DNA of 64,000 nucleotides from Apus apus (lineage: Eukaryota > Chordata > Aves > Apodiformes > Apodidae): contig NC_067287.1 of assembly GCF_020740795.1 (NCBI RefSeq), forward strand, positions 13,097,501-13,161,500, in the 5' to 3' direction. Shown here piece by piece: positions 1-14,639 of this stretch (position 1 is its first letter; each line of letters opens with the position of its first letter). The notes below the pieces were generated by a model, which was not told where the DNA came from, did not search any database, and saw only the letters and a program-made list of their open reading frames with translations. The translations under genes were made by a program, and so were the position numbers.

Positions 1-3000
1 TGAGGACACACAGACAACATGAAAAAGCTGTGCTGGTTGCCCAACAAAGAAGTGTCTGCTTTGTGGTAAGCACTTATAACATATAAGCACTTTTAACATA
101 GTGTTAAAGAACATGATTTTCATGTTTGTTTAAGTCCACACCAAAAGCCTTGCAAAGTAGTAAAGTGAGTCTAAGTAAAATCTGCATTTAAGCGGTAAAC
201 AAAACAGTTAAAACTTTACTTATTGTAATTTGAACATTACCTACTTAGGCAATGCATTTAGAACTCACTTGGTATATTTACTCTATACATTCAGCTGTGA
301 CTGATACATCTAACAGATCAGGAAATGTACAGTAGGATGGAGCAATGTGAACCAGTTATCCTGAGAAAATCAGTGATTATCAGGGAGTGGGGACAAGATG
401 AAGAAGTTCCCCTCCAATTTTAAATGGAACTCAGTTGCAAAAAATGCCTAGCACTTTACAGTACCATGACAGAAATGGGGTACAGGAGCTCAAGTCAACT
501 CATGAGAAGCAATCAGTAGGATTTTGTGAGTATCTCAACATAAGCTACCTTCTCTTTTCTACAAGCAAGTAGCACAATATGAAGGAAGTGTCTACACCTA
601 CTACCTGTAGGACAGGCTGCAGCCAGAGAGTTTTTCTTATATCAAATCAAAACTGTTGTGCAGTTTGGCTATTTGCACAAGAACATCAAAGTGTTTTTTT
701 CAAAGATTATTGCGATAAGGTTGGCTGATGCACTCACTGCTGGGGAAAGGAGCTCCTGTAACAGCACCAAAGTCCCTCAGTTCAAGTAAGGAGAACCTTC
801 CTCCAGGGCAGAGCAGCAGCACTGTCACAGTGGAGCTCTGTCAATTTATCCCAGCTAAGAGTTGGCTCACACAATTTACAGTCCTTGGACCAGTGCTATT
901 TTGCTATTGGAGGCCTCTAGCAAGTATGTTCAGGCTGCGTCATCCTCCATGTTTGCTACATTGATATTAGCTACAAGGTCCTCTATTACCACCCATCACT
1001 GATATTCCAGTACTACTAAATGGAATGAGGGGATTGTTAATTTCTGAATCACCTTCTGCCCTGCTCCATATTTGTCATTTATAAATCAGCACTGTCTGTC
1101 CCCTCATGAAAGAATAGCTTAAATATGCCATGGGATTAAAACAAAATGGGTTGCAGACTCTATATGATTTGGGTGCTAACATCTGACATTTCTTCCAAAA
1201 CACCTGAAAGAGCACAGGCCCTGTGACAGCTCAGGCTGTCCTCTTGACCAAGATATTTACTGAGATGTCCCCGCAAAGCTGTTTAAGATTTCTGGAGCTT
1301 TTCACTCCCCAGGTTACAAACAGGTCATCGTCTTCTTCTGCTATTTCCCCACCATGATCTCCTCAGAATTTGGGCAGCTTATTAGCAAAGAATAACCCTA
1401 AACCACCTCCACAGCCCTTTGCCATTTTTGAGCAAGAATCTTGCCCCACCCCCAACATTTGGTGCTGTGGTTTAGGGCCTTACCAAGAGTACTATTAAGA
1501 ATAAATCATGTTACTGTGAATTATACTAGTGCTATTACACAGAGGCAAGAAAAAAATAACCCACTGTTCCAGGGACAGCAAGAGCAGGAGCACATGGGTC
1601 ACATTAAGCAGACATTGAGTCTATTAAACCTACACAGGCACCGAGGAGTTAGAAAGGTGAAGAGCTACAACAGGAAAGTGCGTCGTTCTAGTTTTTTTTG
1701 CTTAAAAGATGAGAGAGAGCCTAGGGGAGGGGAATGCATGAAAAAGAAAAGGATGAAACTTTTTTTTTTTTTGGCTACTCCAGATGGGGTTTTCCTCTGT
1801 TTAAATGCTGAAGGACAGAAAGATTTTAAATTAAAATCTTAATAAATATAGCCCTGAGGCTAGTAACATTATTACATCCAAGATGATTACAGCAACCAAG
1901 CCACAAAAGAAATATATATATATATTTGAAGCATAATAAGCCTCAGTATTTAGCTAGGAGAAGGCCAGGCAGCTGACTTCCAAACAAGTGAATTTTCCAT
2001 TCTTGCTCTGCTGAAAGGATAAACCAACATGGCACATACTTTGTAGGGCTTGGTTTCTTTTCTGTACCAGGTAGCATTATTACTGCTTATACTTTAGAGA
2101 GATATAAATAAATAAATTACAGTTGCTCTGATGGTGTGCATGAGGGTTGGCAGCAAATAACCCCAAGTTTAAAACATGCAATAGGAGATAGGGATAATTA
2201 GTGAGCTTCATTGTGAAAGAGCAATCTAGGTCCTCCAGCTCACTTGAGCAAGGTGTGTTCTTCTTAAAACATTTGCCTTTTTCAGTTGATCCTAGACTCA
2301 AGACAAGGTGCTGTACTTGACTTGTTTGTGTGGGATTTCATTTTAATTATGGGAATGTTTTAATAAAGGATACAGGGAAAATATGGGATACAAAGAAAAG
2401 GATACAAGCTGATAAAGATGATTAAATCATAGAGCAACTGCGGAGTGGGTCATGAAGTGTTATAATCCCCAACTCCCCTCTGCTTTCTGCCTCAATGTGT
2501 TAATGCATCACACTTTAGTACAGTGACACTTTCAGCCCTAGGTGGAAATTCACACATGATGAAGAGGTGGAGGAGGATTTCCAGATGGTCAGACCTCAGG
2601 GAGTGAGAAAAGGTGGGGGGAGGAAGGGAAAAACTGCTGAAGGGAATCGGACTTCGGTCACATCAGTAATTTCCAGCTGAAAATGGATTATTAAAAAAAA
2701 CAAAACAAAACCCAAAAACCCTCAAAAAAACAACCACCAGCGATCCTACACCACAGCCAGGTGTGTTCAGATTTGGATGTTATGCATGACAAATCCTTAC
2801 TATCACTGGTTGTGAAAGAGCCCTTGAAAATATTGGTTTGTGTGTAACAGTGAAAGGTGTGAGCTTCACTTCCTTGGCCAAATTTCAGCATGGGTACAAA
2901 AGCATCCCAACACAGACCAAATTAGCTGTATTGTTCTCCACCTCTCCTATCTAGTAGAGGTTCTTACAAAGTGGTACTTGCTCTGAATCGTGCACAAATT

Positions 3001-6000
3001 CTCCATCCAGGAGAGGTTGTCTTTGGCTACTGAGCATCCTTTGGGACAGTCTTCTGCAAGAGCCACCTCTCAAGGAGCAGCAAAGGGCACTGAGACAGAG
3101 AAAATGCAAGGCTTGTGGCCAGTTGGTCCCATCACACCCCAAAACAGGCCCCACTCTCCCTTTAGGGGAGCATAAGGCAGCAGCTGCTATCACACAGCTG
3201 GACTTCTCTAAGAAGATCTCATTTACTGTGGCCTTTGGGGGGAAATGGGAAGGTAGTCAAGTTCAAGGGGTCTAGTCCTTCAGGGTGAGAGGTGCTAGGG
3301 CTGTAGAAAGAATTAGTAATAGGTGGTATTTTGTACAGCCACAGCTCTTTCCAGATGTCACGGTTAGGGGAAATCTAATAATCAATTATTTAGGCATCAC
3401 AATACCCATATACTAGGGGAGGGAGAGAGTGTCCTCGTCATGACATAAAAAACTTAACATCAGGTATGATGCTTCACACTGCATTTCTGTGGGCTCTTGC
3501 TTAATTTGCTTCGATGTTCCTTAGATAAAAGGATTTCCCCTACCACAGAATGGACACTAGAGATACCATAGTGCACAATCAGAATGGAAATTAATATTTT
3601 TTAAATATTAGCAGTATGATTGCACACAATTTACCTGTATTTCCCAGATAGCAACAAAATAAATTGACCACAGCAAGATGACCTACTTGGACAAATCTCA
3701 TGAGAAATGAGACCATCACACACAGTTGCATGTCCACTCCCTGTCACTCCCAGTACAAACCACGGTATGCACACAAGTCAGGAAAAAGGTCAAAGAGATA
3801 GAAGATTCTGCTTTGCCTTGTTAAAGTTCCACTAGTACAACTTCAAATCCACCCATTAATTAGCTTTATATGTTAAAATCTCATATTTCATAGCAAAATG
3901 CAAAGCAACCTCTGGCATCTGATGTGGTAGCTAATTCCACAATTATATACTCAGGATGTCCAGGTGCTTGTCACTGGCTTTAGTGGCAATCCAAAAGCCT
4001 CTGTGCATTGTGAAGCCTGAACTGATCTTGAACTTCAGTCCCTTACAATGATTTGATGAACATCTCTGACTTTCTTCCCTATGGACTCAATGCAGCAGGT
4101 GTTTTCAGTCTGCCCACCTTCCAGACCAGGTGTTCAAAAATGCAGCAATAAATATATATTTTTTTCCCCCTTCTTCTAAAAGAGCTCAAGGTGGGTGGAG
4201 GGGATGGGCATAGACTATTTTTATTCATACCTTAATTTAGTCAGTAGTCCAGTTTCATAGAAAAAGAGCTGGGCTTAGTCCATTTTCCCACCTGACACGA
4301 GCCCTGGGAAGCATCAGAGGCAGGTCAGGTCTCCTCAGAGGGAGCAGGCTATGGGGTGATGCTGGGACGCAAGTGCTCCCTGAGCCTCCGTTGAGTTGGT
4401 GTGTGACCAAAGAGAACATGATCCCACAGCTCTCTAGGTAGAGAGTTTAGAGAGCCACTAGGCCAGGCTTCCTTGCTTCCCACCCTGATAGCCAAAACAT
4501 CTGGAACTACCTAATTTACAAGATCAGCTTTAAGAGGACAGAGACAGTCCCCACCCTGGCAAAGAACACGCCCTGGTAAGTGCACTCTGCTGGGAGAGGA
4601 GACATGCACACTCCCTGCGGCAGAAGGGAATTGAGCCATGTGAAATCCCCCATATTCAGCACTAGCCTTTAGAGAGCTGAAAGTGGTGTATACAAAACAC
4701 TGCCACGCTGCCAACTACCCTGCCTTTCCCTTGCAAGAATGGACCCACGCTCTGTTTCTGGAAGAAGGCCAACAGAGAGTCTAAATTGTGAAGCCCAAGG
4801 GATCCTCAGCCCCCAGGCAAGGTAGATTTAAGAGACTGTGTTCCCTATGGCTTGCTCAGGCAGCAAAGCCTCTTGGTTTTGGTGGTTGCCATTTTGAGGT
4901 GATGCATGGCACAGGAAGATTCACTACAAAAGGCAAAGATCTGGAGTTTGTGGTGGCTGCCAAGAACAGGTATTGCAACACACTACGGTGATGCCCAAGA
5001 CCTTTTGTAAGTCTGCTTCCCCCAAACTGAAACATTGCTGCCATTGCCATGCTAGCAGTCCACAAAGCACTAACAGATGGAGCTCCCCTAGAGTCCAAAC
5101 CACCGTGCAACAAACACTGTACAGATCCAGGTCTGCCCAATGAGTGGGCATAACAAGAGAGCAGAGATTGTGAGTTAGACTTGCATAGTGACTCCTTCCC
5201 TTCTAAGTGACAAGGCACAAAAAAACTTGCAGGATTGGGCCTGTAGCAAAATTGGTCCTGCTACAGTTTATCTTCTGTCTAGGTAGCAGGGCTGAATTTA
5301 TTTAACAGGAGCTGTTAATTAACAGTAAAACAATCCAGGTGTAAGTAAGGGTAGATTTAGAGAAGGCAAACGCTTGACTATGTATATATTAAGACTTGAA
5401 AGTAAACAAGTGATTGATAGCAGAGACCATGCAGGACACAGCTGAGAAGACTTCATCTTCTCACTATGGATTCCAGGCTCTAGAAGTTATTTTCTTGTTT
5501 TGGGCTTCTGATGCAAAAAAAACATGCAAAAGGCCCTCCTAGTAAGAAATGACTAGCACCTTTAACTGGAAAGCCAAAATTAGCACCCTTGCTAAGACAC
5601 CTTTCCTACCCTCATCCCTTGGGTTAGCTCTCAAAACAAGTGGAACCACAAAGGAGCCTGTGATGACCTGAAGGGAGAATCTGTTGGTAGCAGAGGGAAG
5701 CAGGGGTTGCACCGTGCATGCATCACTTGCTGCAGCCTGTCTGGGGTGATGGTGTTGTCAGCAGGAAAGGGTTACCCAGAGAGGTGGGGCTGCTTGGAAA
5801 CTGGCCTGGATGCTGCAGAGCTTTTCACCTTTTGCTTCCTTAGTTTTTCCACAGCTAGGAACAGGCTGCAAACCCATTCCAGTTTCTATGTTCAGGATAG
5901 GTCTTCATCTACTTGTTTAACTCAAAGCCCTGTAAAGTTCTTTTTTTTTAGAAAGAAAAAAAGAACAGAAAGCAAAGTATGCATTCCTTTGTCATAGACC

Positions 6001-9000
6001 CACATTTCAAACACTCCAAACTTACTAAATACTTTAGACTTCACCTGATTTTTGTCTCATGGGGAAGACTGCTTCCCCAGAACCTATATCCCCATTTCTT
6101 TCCAAAAAAGAACAAAAGATAAGTTTTAACTTGGTGTTGATGCAATATTCACCCCACCCAGAACAGTGTAACCAACTTTGAAAGCTCATGTAAAAAACAT
6201 GAAGAGTAATTTTTACTTAGCTCTTGTTATGAACAATTCAGAGATAAGAAACAAGGCAAGACACGTCTCAGCTGCAAGTGTGAACATGATCTCAACACTG
6301 CAACATTTTCCTTGCCTGGCTAGAGATGGGTTGGCAGCATGAGGTATATGAAGGTAGGTTACAGGTGACAAGAATGTAAAAAGCCTATTATTAAACTAGG
6401 TGTAAGCAGTCTTGAAACTTCATTAGGTCCAGGGAATTCAGCCCTGGACATTGCACCTGCTTGATTATTCACTAGAAATTAACAGGAAACAAATGTGAAC
6501 TTGAAGCTAAACTGGAAAGGATTCAGATGCAGCTTTTCCTACCCTTTTACTGGGCAGTGGATGGAAAGAAGTCAGTATCATGGACAAACTTGACGTGCTT
6601 CCTTCTTTCAGGAGTCTTGTTCATCACAAGTTTTCACCAGGTAGAGAGGACAGGTCATTTGCTGTCCTCCAACTGCAACTATAGAAGTGGAGTGAACTGC
6701 AGAACTACAATGTGTTAAAGGTGCATTTCAGCACTGACCTATTTTTGTTCATCTGCCATGGGAGAGACATGTGGAAACATTGTGGTTTGATGGGTTTGAT
6801 TAAAAATATGCTAATGAATAAAGAAAATTAAGTGCATCCCTTGGGCTTCTGGCAAGCTGCCAAGATAGACACTGGGACCACCAACAGGGGGTCCTTATGC
6901 TTCAGCTTTTGCAATCTTTCAGTTTCCTACTGCAGAGGATGGTGACCCAACGGAAACAGGGCTTAAAGTTGAGCGTTTTGTGTGTCCTGCCTCCACTTCT
7001 CTCCAAATGCCACAGTATTTTAAAATGTATGCCCCAGGTGCTGGAATCAGCAAGCATAAGAACATCTTTGTTTTAATTGAAAAAAAATACTTCTACCATC
7101 ATTGTTGAAGAAAGCAAGCTTGCAAACATGAAGCAAGGGCACTCAAAAGGCTTGGAAACAAAGACTGTGAAAGTGAACTCCAAGTTCCTTTTTGAAAGCA
7201 TCTCATTATTTCTGAACCAAGTGTAGTTTGGGAGGCCTGACTTAGGGTTTGCAAGCTCCTGAGGCAAAGGTGCAAATGTGGCCTTTATTTCCAAGCAGAA
7301 GCTCTGCATGCCCTCCTCCCTCCATACTGTTTCAGGGAAATCAAAACTCAAACAGGCACAATGCTACCCTCTGCTCCACAACTGTTTGCTGCACTACCAT
7401 CATTGCTCAAATGAATTTACTCAAGGTACCACATGAGAAAGCTCTAACCTGGCTGCAGGAACTGATGAAACTCATACCCTGCTGCTGTTCCTCAGGTGGG
7501 AACAGCTCTCATTAACAAGGTCTGAAGTGTCCAGCTCTCCTAGTACTCATAATCCTTCTGCAGGTAGTTGTTCTTCCCTTAGTCTGATTCACACTCTGTT
7601 GTCCTGTAGTATTCAGAGTGGAAACAGGGTAGGTGACCATAGCTGGGGACACAAGTGCCTGTCATCCAGTGGCACTGCTCAGCACCTAATTGGAGTGTAT
7701 TCACCAGGAGAGAAACGAGAGCTCATGTTTAACTAAACTGTCTGAATCCAAGTAGAACTAGGAAGATAGAGATAAAGATGTACATCCAAGTACAAAGAAC
7801 CAAGCAGGCCTACAAAGAAGTGAAAATTGAGACCTCAGAGTGAAAGAGGTTCTTCCACAGCCATGACCATGGCATGACTAGAATATTTATATTTTAAAAC
7901 AAAACACTTTGTCCACCCTGAAGGCATTTGTTCAGCAACCTAGTAGGTTTTGGTTCACAGCTCCACCTCCCAAACCAGAAAAAAAAATTTTACCTTCTCA
8001 TTTCTGAATCCTGTAATTCTGGGCAGGCCTGGATCCTTCTGTCAGGGAGGTCTGTGTCTGAGCAGGACCATCTTTCTCAGGTTCTTAGCAGCTCTTCTAA
8101 AATTGAAGAACCAGATGAACTTTTAGGAGTGAAACTGCAGGCTATCTTGGGCAATGTTGCCATGATGGTTTTTATTTAGGAGAGAACCTGGCTATAATTT
8201 TTAGATAATTACTCCTTCCCCCAGTCTGCAGTTGTTTTCCTTGTTTACAGATATAGAAGTGTAATGCCATCATTTTGTGGGGAGGGTAATCATGTTGCAG
8301 AGCACTTTTACAGACCACAGATTGAGAAACACTCATCCAAACAGCAAATTCAGTTTGTTGTATGTGTTTTCCTTTTAAAACCAAAACAGAGGTAGGGAGT
8401 AGCTTTCCTTGTCTCTCAATGCTACATGTATGCACAAGTTTGTCCTCGAATTATGGTATTTGGCCCATGAAGCCAACATGCACAAAGCCTCTGACACTCT
8501 GAACACTAGACTCTAAAAACAAACTCTGTAAACTCTGATTATATCAAAAACATGATTCTGCCTCAAAGCCAAGTAACAAAGCTCATTGAAGGGAACTTAC
8601 TTTAAACTCTGGAGATTAATCAACTTTATTAGGAAGGCAACTGCAAAGCACATGGCCCCAGTCTCACCTTAGCATTTTACCTCCAACTGCTTTGGAGTTA
8701 CAAGGTTTAAGGAGCCATTTGCTGGTATTTCCCTCATTCTCACAATAGACACTAAATAGCTTGCAGTTTCGGAAGACGAAAGTCTGAGGGGTGGGGAAAA
8801 AAAGATTTTAAAATAGGATGTTCCCCCTTGATTAAGGCTTTATATTGCAAAGAAAAAACAGCATCTTTAGTCACCCTCAGAAACAAAATGTTTTGTGAAG
8901 TACTGCACAGACCCATGGAACAGTAAGTATTCTTTCTGGAATGCAAATCAGTGCTCAGTGAGCAGAACAAACTTACACTTGCAATGCAAGCTGGTTTAAT

Positions 9001-12000
9001 GCCATAGAAATAGTGAAGCCACCATCCTCATTGGGTGTTCTGCTGCTCACTAGAATGTTTAGGCAACAATTAACATTAGCATTTGCATGCAAAAGAAAAA
9101 ATTTAATTTAGAACACGGTCTCCTACTGCATGAGAATCATGGCAGAGTAAGAACAGAAGAATCCAGTTAGTGTGGATTTCTGCGTGTAATTCAGGTAGCA
9201 GATTAACAGCAGCTACTCACATGCTCGTCTGAGCATGCTGAACAGCCCCGTTCCACGGTAGAGCTTCTAACTTCTAAACTAAGCCACAAGATGGAGCCAA
9301 CAGTTTTCAGTAAGATGTGCCTGTACCATCTCCGGCATCAGCAGAGCATTTAGCACAGAAAACCACAGAAGTGCAGGGTTCTGACTGGGGCAGAACACAG
9401 GAAAGGACGAAGGCAGGAACCGAGCCAGGTGTTGTTCATTCTCTAGTTTACTCCAGCTGCAACTTGAGAGACCTGCTCCTCACAACCATCTACACCAGAA
9501 CATTTGAATGAAAAGGTGTCATTCTGGGTTGCAGGTACAGCTATGTAATACAGCTGTGCTCAGAACCTTCTCCTGCCTCCTACACAATTCATGCTACCCT
9601 TTCTCTGCTGCACAATATTTTTAAAATTACTTCACTAGAAAGGAGAACTATGTAAACCACCATGGCAATCTCCAACACAGGGCAAACACTAGGCAAGCAC
9701 CATGTAAACAGGATTATTTAAATTGCTGCAAAACTTGGCCAGAAATCATCAGCAAGGGGATATTCTGTTTCCAGTTCAGTGGCAGGAGAAACTGCACCCA
9801 AAGTTTACTGTGAATCCCTTATCTATGCTACTCCAAACCAAGTGGAATAACAGTACAGTGAGTTTGTCCTGAGCCATCCTGTCTCAGAGACATCTCAGCT
9901 GCTCTACTACAGTCTGTTCATTGCAAAAACACACAACAAATCGAGTCTGGCACCCTCAGAGGACTAAGGATCAGTGTTTCCATACAGCATTGCTTATTTT
10001 GTTATTTGAGCCACAAGATGGACTGAAGAAACAGGAAATAAACACTGTCATTTACACAGCCATTACAAGCTGTCTTACCAATTAGGTTGTGAAAAATTAC
10101 CTATGAACAATTCAAACTACTGCACTGGTTTAGTCCTGAAATATATGCAGTTCATTACAGGAAAACCAGTGATGGGGTCCCTCAGTCACCTCCTCCACCC
10201 TCCCCTCCCTTACCACAGTCTGCAATATAATCATGTGACAAATTTGATACAAACAAAGCTTAGTTCCAGACACTGAAAGTCAGCAGTTGCATGGTTCAAG
10301 AATTTGGAAGGTAGACATGCTTTTAGAATGCTGTAAAAATCAGTAACAAACAATTGCCTGTTTTTCTTTTTATTATCAATAGTAATACAAATCAGTTGTA
10401 TTAGCATGATAATGAAAAGTGACCAGTTTTACAGACATTTAAAATGTTTGTGCAAGTTAGAGACAAAGCTCTGAAGTTATGTAAGAAAAAAAACCCCAAG
10501 AATTTACATTGTATAGATAGCATACATAGTTTAGAGGCAGTTTATTAAAACTTGCAATCACAATCACTTCTTCTACAACTAAACCTCCTTCTTGGTGTTG
10601 GAGATAACACCTTCTCCCCCAGGAGGAACACCTGCCATTCCCATAAGTGTGGAGATTATGGTGATAATCAGAGGGGGTTTTTTTTAATTCCTCTTCCCTC
10701 CTTCTCCCAACTATAAAGTGAACAGGAGGTGAAGATGGCAACATATGCTTGTAGCAGTTTAAGAGAGCCTCTGTCTACATAAGCTCTGGGTTAAATTGAT
10801 AACCAATATTGAGCAAGAATTGATAGACCTGTATGTCCCAATTAATGGGTTAACATTTTGGAAAGCTTTAAAGAGATACTGGTGAGCATTTCATTAGATG
10901 CATTTCCCCCCTACCTCTTCCTACATTCCAGAGTGTAGCTTTGTGCCTCAGAGCTAAAGTATTCTTAGGCATTGTATTAGCCAGATAGCCATCTGAAGTT
11001 CCAGCTGAATCCTATTAACATCTTACTGAAGTTAAATGCCCAGTAAATGTGTGCATACATCTTTCACTTGATCAAGGCAAGTGTTCACCTAGAAATAGCA
11101 GTTAAGGCGCATGGGTTTGTACAGAACACATGACAGAAGTAACTGAAGATGCACTTCATGTTGCATCTGTACTCTCATCTGGAGAGAGATGCTCCTAAAA
11201 AAACCCACAGGAGTCAAGTCTGCCCTTGTACTCCTGGGGTTCAACCTGTTGTGGAAGTGGAACATCATGTGACTACTTAGCATCTATTATAACGGGGGCT
11301 TGTCCCATCCTTTTGGTTTGAGCAAGCATGTAAGTCTGGAGCACCTGAACACCTGCAGCTAAGTCACCTATGGAAGACTGCAATCAGCAGTTAACAACTC
11401 CCTGACTGGGTTCAGCCATTACATAAGAAAAATACTAGAACGTTTAAGTGTAACTACGTAGTCAAGTCTTACATGACTTCCAGCTTCAAATATCCAGTTA
11501 CTTGCCTACAGTCATGCTCCAGAAAGCTTTAAGAGCACATTATACTAACAAAGAGAAGTTCTGGTCTTTAGTTACCTAACATGCAAAGGCTGCTAGAATA
11601 TATCAGCTTCAAAACAGCCTTCAGCGGCCTCACCTACACAACATGGCTAGCAGGCAGCCACACACACCCTTTCTTGCCAAAGCTGTCCTTGTTTGATACA
11701 TCTGATCTGCAAGTACTGATTCTGACTAGAAGCCAAAGCTCCTTTTACTCTGCTTACAGGAAACCCCCAAGTCAAAAGGAAGCATTTATCTGTTCCATGA
11801 TTTATGCACTCTATAGTCAACTCACCTAACGTTGATGTCAATTGATGTCCAGTGAAGCACACCTGAAAGTCATTCAAGAGCCCTCAGATTGTATTGTCCC
11901 TGTTTAGAAGGGCACACATTCAGGCACTTCCATCGTATGAGATGAAGGCAGCGGGATTCCAGTCCAAGGGAACGGTTTTATTGCCCTCCCAATACAAGTT

Positions 12001-12982
12001 AGAATGCTTGTTGCCCACTGTTACGAAGTAGCCAAGGTAGCTGCCTTGTTTATCATCTTTTTAGCTACAACTGGAAAGCTTAATTGAAGTTTGTCACAAG
12101 TACAGAGGAGGAATACCAAAAAGCTGCCGTATTTAGTCTCCAGGCCTAGTCTTTCTGGAAAAGGTGACAAGCACAGAACACTGAAGAGATGCAGCATCAA
12201 GCTATGAAACAGCACACACCTTCTTCCAAGTATATCCACCTCAGAAGCATATGTCCACCTCAGTAGCATTTTATTGGTTGAAAACAAATAATCAAAAACC
12301 CCTGAGTGAGAACAGGCAAATGGACTTTAAGAACACCCTTAGGAGACTCAATGAATAGAAGCTCATCTGTCCTATCAAATACTGTCAGGTACTTTAAGAC
12401 TAAAGTGATCAAAGGTCAAAGCATGCGAGTCTCTTGAGCCAACACAGCTGAACTGCTCATTGTGAGCTTTGCTGAGTTCATTATTCATATAGCAAGAAAA
12501 GCTTATTCAGTTTTGTTAGATCCATTTTACAATCTGCCTCAGAGGGGCTTGACCTAGATAAGCTTGTGATGTGAACTCAACTGTTGCTTATCCTTTAGGT
12601 TAATTAAGGACTTAACCTTTAGTTCTCAACTAAAACCAAACTTAAGCAAGTTGCTTTCCTCCAGAAGCAGACATTCATTTGCTGTATGCAAAACATGAAA
12701 TCAAAACTGAACTCTACGCATGGAAGCTCAAGAGGAAACGTCGTGTTATAGCTCCAAGAATCCTGCAAGGTGCTTAGGCTTTAGATTTTGGTGATACAGC
12801 TCAAGTGACAAGTTCTATATCGCAGCAAACTCCCAGCCTCTGCTTCAAAACTGAACTGTCAAGTTGGCTTTGTAATACCAATTAATTACACTGTTAAAAT
12901 ATAAATATTTCCAGAATTGGTTAGCCATTCTTTCTGCACATACAAGATAACATAAACAAAGAATGAATTTAACTTGACAAGA
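1..12982. other. Intergenic DNA downstream of RALB
   Basis: AT-rich single-copy-like DNA. Apart from the TA repeat and short A/T runs I recognise no gene, RNA or mobile element. All open frames are short, often begin at non-ATG codons and match no family I know. Further AATAAA words on the minus strand occur near 12264, 11976 and 10549 and could serve rare longer RALB transcripts. Confidence 0.6.
1911..1926. repeat. (TA)n microsatellite
   Basis: About eight TA dinucleotides in a row. Confidence 0.8.
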
Positions 12983-13000
12983 AAGAAGATTACAGCACCT

Positions 13001-13007
13001 TTTATTT
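13001..13007 (-). promoter_or_regulatory. Probable main poly(A) signal of RALB
   Basis: On the minus strand the sequence reads AAATAAAAGG. It is followed within 20-30 nt by a T-rich stretch (TTCTTTCTTGTC) and about 50 nt on by a GT-rich stretch (TTTGTTTATGTTATCTTG), the usual arrangement of hexamer plus downstream element. Cleavage would fall near 12983. It gives an mRNA of about 2.5 kb, a plausible size for RALB. Confidence 0.6.
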
Positions 13008-13460
13008 AGTACAGTTTCCTCAATCTAATGAGTTGCCTGACAAGTTGAACTAGTTATGGAAGACAATGAGTTTGGGACAATAAGTCCCTGTGAAACCTCA
13101 GACCAACAGAGGTTCTTGTATCTAACATCTTTTTTCAAAGTTCAGAGGTGGAATGCACAGCAGCAATCTAGTACATGTTAAAAATTGGTTTTCAACTTCA
13201 AATTACAATACTATGTAGTGAACATGATTCACTATTCCTTCTCCTCAAAAAGAAACAGCGTTTGTTAATTTACTGCTGCAGTGTGCTTCACTGAACAACT
13301 ACATAGCACATTCCTTTCACCAAGTAATTGTGTTTTAAGTATCCGGTTAACAAGCAAGATTCAGTCATTACTTTAAGCCTCTCTACACCTTCAAATCAGA
13401 AGATGCCATAATTCATTGAGACACTTCACAATCAGGAGAGACAGTTACTTTCCACAACAG

Positions 13461-13488
13461 TAACATAGGTAACATAGGTAACATAAGT
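13461..13488. repeat. 9-bp tandem repeat, three copies, in RALB 3' UTR
   Basis: TAACATAGG occurs twice in a row, then a third time as TAACATAAG. On the transcript strand the unit reads CCTATGTTA. Confidence 0.85.
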
Positions 13489-14633
13489 CTTTTTTTGGCA
13501 GCTGCACTTAATTTAAACTGCATCAGAAAGCTCAGTTCAGTCAGCTGACAAGAGGAGCTGCTAAGTACTGACTTTTGTTCCATTTCTGTCCTGGGTTTTG
13601 TTGACCAATACATGACCACCATTGCATGACTGACAACAAAACTCAACACGCATCTCCATGTGCTAGGTTGCTGTGCATCAGGAACAGTACATATGAATTT
13701 AACAGTTTGTAACAGACATGGCAACTGCTAAACTTCATTTGCTTTTTGGCACCATACAACTCACTAGCCAAATAATCACTGAGAGGTAGCATGTATGCCT
13801 CACCTATTCCAAGTCATGATTGCATGATATGACCGATCCTTACCCAAAGTCTTCACCTTCAGCAAGACAGGAGACAGATGCAGATGCTCCCACTTTTTCC
13901 ACATGATCACAAGTGTTCCAATAAAAACAAAACTGATGAAATCAACACTTTCATTTTCACCATTCCAGTACCAGGGAGAGGAGGGATGATGGATGTAGAG
14001 TCAGTGTAATTGAGTTTAGCCACAATACATGGAGGAAACCCAGGACAGCACTTTGAGGAGATCATGAAAATATTATTCTTTTTCAAGAAAGGGTTACAGT
14101 AATTTTCTCACCCCATGTCACTAATTTAAGGATGAGAAGACAGATCAGCAGGGAATGCATGTAGCCAGTATTTAAACAACCATTTTTGCATTGTCTAAGT
14201 AAGTTTGAATTGAGTCCATAGGTCTGATTCATGAATGCTGTATTGACTAAATAGAACATGGATGAAATTGAGTTGACTCTTAACTGTCAGTTGCTATTTC
14301 TTACATGGAGTGCGGTGAGGAAACCAGCATTTTTCAATGTAAGAAAAGTCGTCAACAACTAACAGAAGATGGAGACTCAAACCCTTCACCCGATGTCATC
14401 TAGCTTTCCTGCAGTTTGCAACATTCAAGGAGGGCAGCAACAGTGGAAAAAATTATTGAACCTGAACAGCTGTGCTTAGTAAGGCCAGTAGAGGTTCAAG
14501 AGAACATATTCAGAGAAACATCAGAGTAAACTAGGAAGTTAATACAAAAGTACATTGTATAACCAAGCTGAAGGATTGTAGTTCTGAAACTGTTTCTAGG
14601 ACTAAGCCCATTTTAGTTTAAGTAGGCATCGAT

Positions 14634-14639
14634 TTTATT
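14634..14639 (-). promoter_or_regulatory. Candidate proximal poly(A) signal of RALB
   Basis: AATAAA on the minus strand (context CCAATAAAATCG), about 170 nt after the stop codon. The downstream sequence is not clearly GU-rich, so this is weaker than the 13001 signal. If used it would give a very short 3' UTR. Confidence 0.35.

Noticed and set aside
1441..1842. 133-codon plus-strand frame
   Set aside because: Begins at TTG and contains homopolymer-coded runs; no family match and no exon-like boundaries.
4856..5218. 120-codon minus-strand frame
   Set aside because: No domain recognised, overlaps a second frame on the same strand, and lacks splice or promoter context. Chance is the simplest explanation.
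11974..12270. Further AATAAA words on the minus strand below the chosen RALB end
   Set aside because: The 13001 signal comes first and has better downstream context; these remain possible but unneeded.
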